Positions 61,201-64,000 of a DNA stretch of 64,000 bases are shown piece by piece. The position numbers were made by a program, and so were the translations under genes. This DNA comes from Mimachlamys varia (Eukaryota > Mollusca > Bivalvia > Pectinida > Pectinidae), in the NCBI GenBank assembly GCA_947623455.1, contig OX392527.1, forward strand, positions 8,180,001 through 8,244,000. The letters are read 5' to 3'. The first letter of the stretch is position 1. Each line of letters begins with the position of its first letter. Under the pieces are notes generated by a model. That model was not told the origin of the DNA. It did no database searches and saw only the letters and a program-made list of their open reading frames with translations.

Positions 61201-64000
61201 TACTAACTATACTTACAGTACTAAACATTATACTAACTATACTTACAGTACTAAACATTATACTAAATATACTTACTGTACTAAACATTATACTAACTAT
61301 ACTTACGGTACTAAACACTATACTAACTATAGTTACAGTACTAAACATTATACTAACTATACTTACAGTACTAAACATTATACTAACTATACTTACAGTA
61401 CTAAACATTATACTAACTATACTTACAGTACTAAACATTATACTAACTATAGTTACAGTACTAAACATTATACTAACTATACTAACTGTACTAAACATTA
61501 TACTAACTATAGTTACAGTACTAAACATTATACTAACTATACTTACAGTACTAAACATACTAACTATAGTTACAGTACTAAACATTATACTAACTATACT
61601 TACTGTACTAAACATACTAACTATACTTACAGTACTAAACATTATACTAACTATACTTACAGTACTAAACATACTAACTATACTTACAGTACTAAACATT
61701 ATACTACCTATAGTTACAGTACTAAACATTATACTAACTATACTTACAGTACTAAACATTATACTAACTATACTTACAGTACTAAACATTATACTCACTA
61801 TACTTACAGTACTAAACATTATACTAACTATAGTTACAGTACTAAACATTATACTAACTATACTTACAGTACTAAACATACTAACTATAGTTACAGTACT
61901 AAACATTATACTAACTATACTTACAGTACTAAACATTATACTAACTATACTTACAGTACTAAACATTATACTAACTATAGTTACAGTACTAAACATTATA
62001 CTAACTATACTTACAGTACTAAACATTATACTAACTATAGTTACAGTACTAAACATTATACTAACTATACTTACAGTACTAAACATTATACTAACTATAG
62101 TTACAGTACTAAACATTATACTAACTATAGTTACAGTACTAAACATTATACTAACTATACTTACAGTACTAAACATACTAACTATACTTACAGTACTAAA
62201 CATTATACTCACTATACTTACAGTACTAAACATTATACTAACTATACTTACAGTACTAAACATTATACTAACTATACTTACAGTACTAAACATACTAATT
62301 ATACTTACAGTACTAAACATTATACTAACTATAGTTACAGTACTAAACATTATACTAACTATACTTACAGTACTAAACATTATACTAACTATACTTACAG
62401 TACTAAACATACTAACTATACTTACAGTACTAAACATTATACTCACTATACTTACAGTACTAAACATTATACTAACTATAGTTACAGTACTAAACATTAT
62501 ACTAACTATACTTACAGTACTAAACATTATACTAACTATACTTACAGTACTAAACATACTAATTATACTTACAGTACTAAACATTATACTTACTATAGTT
62601 ACAGTACTAAACATTATACTAACTATACTTACAGTACTAAACATTATACTAACTATACTTACAGTACTAAACGTTATACTAACTATACTTACAGTACTAA
62701 ACATTATACTAACTATACTTACAGTACTAAACATTATACTAACTATACTTACAGTACTAAACATTATACTAACTATAGTTACAGTACTAAACATTATACT
62801 AACTATACTTACAGTACTAAACATTATACTAACTATACTTACAGTACTAAACATACTAATTATACTTACAGTACTAAACATTATACTAACTATAGTTACA
62901 GTACTAAACATTATACTAACTATACTTACAGTACTAAACATTATACTAACTATACTTACAGTACTAAACGTTATACTAACTATACTTACAGTACTAAACA
63001 TTATACTAACTATACTTACAGTACTAAACACTATACTAACTATACTTACAGTACTAAACATTATACTAACTATAGTTACAGTACTAAACATAATACTAAC
63101 TATACTTACAGTACTAAACATTATACTAACTATAGTTACAGTACTAAACATTATACTAACTGTACTAAACATTATACTAACTATACTTACAGTACTAAAC
63201 ATTATACTAACTATACTTACAGTACTAAACATACTAACTATAGTTACAGTACTAAACATTATACTAACTATACTTACAGTACTAAACATTATACTAACTA
63301 TAGTTACAGTACTAAACATTATACTAACTATACTTACAGTACTAAACATTATACTAACTATACTTACAGTACTAAACATTATACTAACTATACTTACAGT
63401 ACTAAACATTATACTAACTATACTTACAGTACTAAACATTATACTAACTATACTTACAGTACTAAACATTATACTAACTATACTTACAGTACTAAACACT
63501 ATACTAACTATACTTACAGTACTAAACATTATACTCACTATACTTACAGTACTAAACATTATACTAACTATACTTACAGTACTAAACATTATACTAACTA
63601 TACTTACAGTACTAAACATTATACTAACTATAGTTACAGTACTAAACATTATACTAACTATAGTTACAGTACTAAACATTATACTAACTATACTTACAGT
63701 ACTAAACATTATACTAATTATACTTACAGTACTAAACATTATACTTACTATAGTTACAGTACTAAACATTATACTAACTATAGTTACAGTACTAAACATT
63801 ATACTAACTATAGTTACAGTACTAAACATTATACTAACTATACTTACAGTACTAAACATACTAACTATACTTACAGTACTAAACATTATAGTTACAGTAC
63901 TAAACATTATACTAACTATACTTACAGTACTAAACATTATACTAACTATACTTACAGTACTAAACATTATACTAACTATACTTACAGTACTAAACATTAT
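58251..64000. repeat. 30-bp satellite array, about 190 copies, runs off the right edge
   Basis: The unit contains ACTAAACATTATACTAACTA and TACTTACAGT. Main variants are TATAGTTACAG for TATACTTACAG, a 3-bp deletion (AAACATACTAAC) and 9-bp deletions. On the minus strand this reads as a decapeptide MFSTVSIVSI repeated without a stop for over 1,900 codons. The consensus is also open in two of the three plus frames, so openness is a property of the unit. No start outside the repeat, splice framing or family resemblance supports a protein. Confidence 0.98.

Noticed and set aside
58229..63997. Minus-strand frame of over 1,900 codons as a giant repetitive protein
   Set aside because: The 30-bp unit has no stop in this frame, and also none in two plus frames. 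The frame uses only repeat ATGs and ends just outside the array. Kept as an observation but not called as a gene.

Overview
This is eukaryotic DNA, most likely from a bivalve mollusc. It is AT-rich, its genes are split by canonical GT-AG introns, and it carries non-LTR retrotransposon fragments. It also carries dispersed elements of a kind I associate with bivalve genomes: the GCTCACCTGGCCC / GGGCCA..GTGAGC hairpin element with CCGTCCGTC tracts, the 'GTGACCTTGA...GGTCAAGGTCA' units, and the TATGCCCCCGCCAT element. Thirteen large tandem arrays with unrelated unit lengths (21 to 81 bp) occupy roughly 24 kb, well over a third of the window. The species cannot be named from sequence alone.

Two protein-coding genes can be reconstructed exon by exon, in divergent orientation. 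On the minus strand (17846 down to 13273), six coding exons encode a complete GRB2/drk adaptor (SH3-SH2-SH3, about 229 residues), including an 18/24-nt microexon in the SH2-SH3 linker. On the plus strand (24812 to about 53855), three coding exons plus a short terminal exon encode a twin-CX9C protein that best fits CHCHD1 (mitoribosomal protein mS37, about 125 residues). Its second intron is about 24.8 kb and holds nine satellite arrays, one of them 9.4 kb long.

Layout. 1-1054: 21-bp satellite. 2225-2771: 29-bp array. 3307-3782: 52-bp array with CTCGCGAG palindromes. 5795-7850: dispersed mollusc repeats. 7850-13272: AT-rich sequence, possibly 3' UTR of GRB2 in part. 13273-17846: GRB2. 17847-20960: GRB2 5' side and intergenic sequence. 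About 20970-24530: nested LINE fragments. 24812-53855: CHCHD1, with a MITE-like foldback and a dispersed repeat in intron 1 and the satellites in intron 2. 53860-58220: no recognised gene. 58250-64000: 30-bp satellite running off the window.

The two genes have unrelated jobs (receptor tyrosine kinase/Ras signalling and mitochondrial translation) and I infer no joint function. The most interesting features are the very large satellite intron in a tiny housekeeping gene, the 2,084-bp higher-order structure inside that satellite, splice-signal-like cores repeated in several arrays, and the GRB2 linker microexon with tandem acceptors. Long open frames inside the arrays, including one of more than 1,900 codons, are judged to be products of repetition, not genes.
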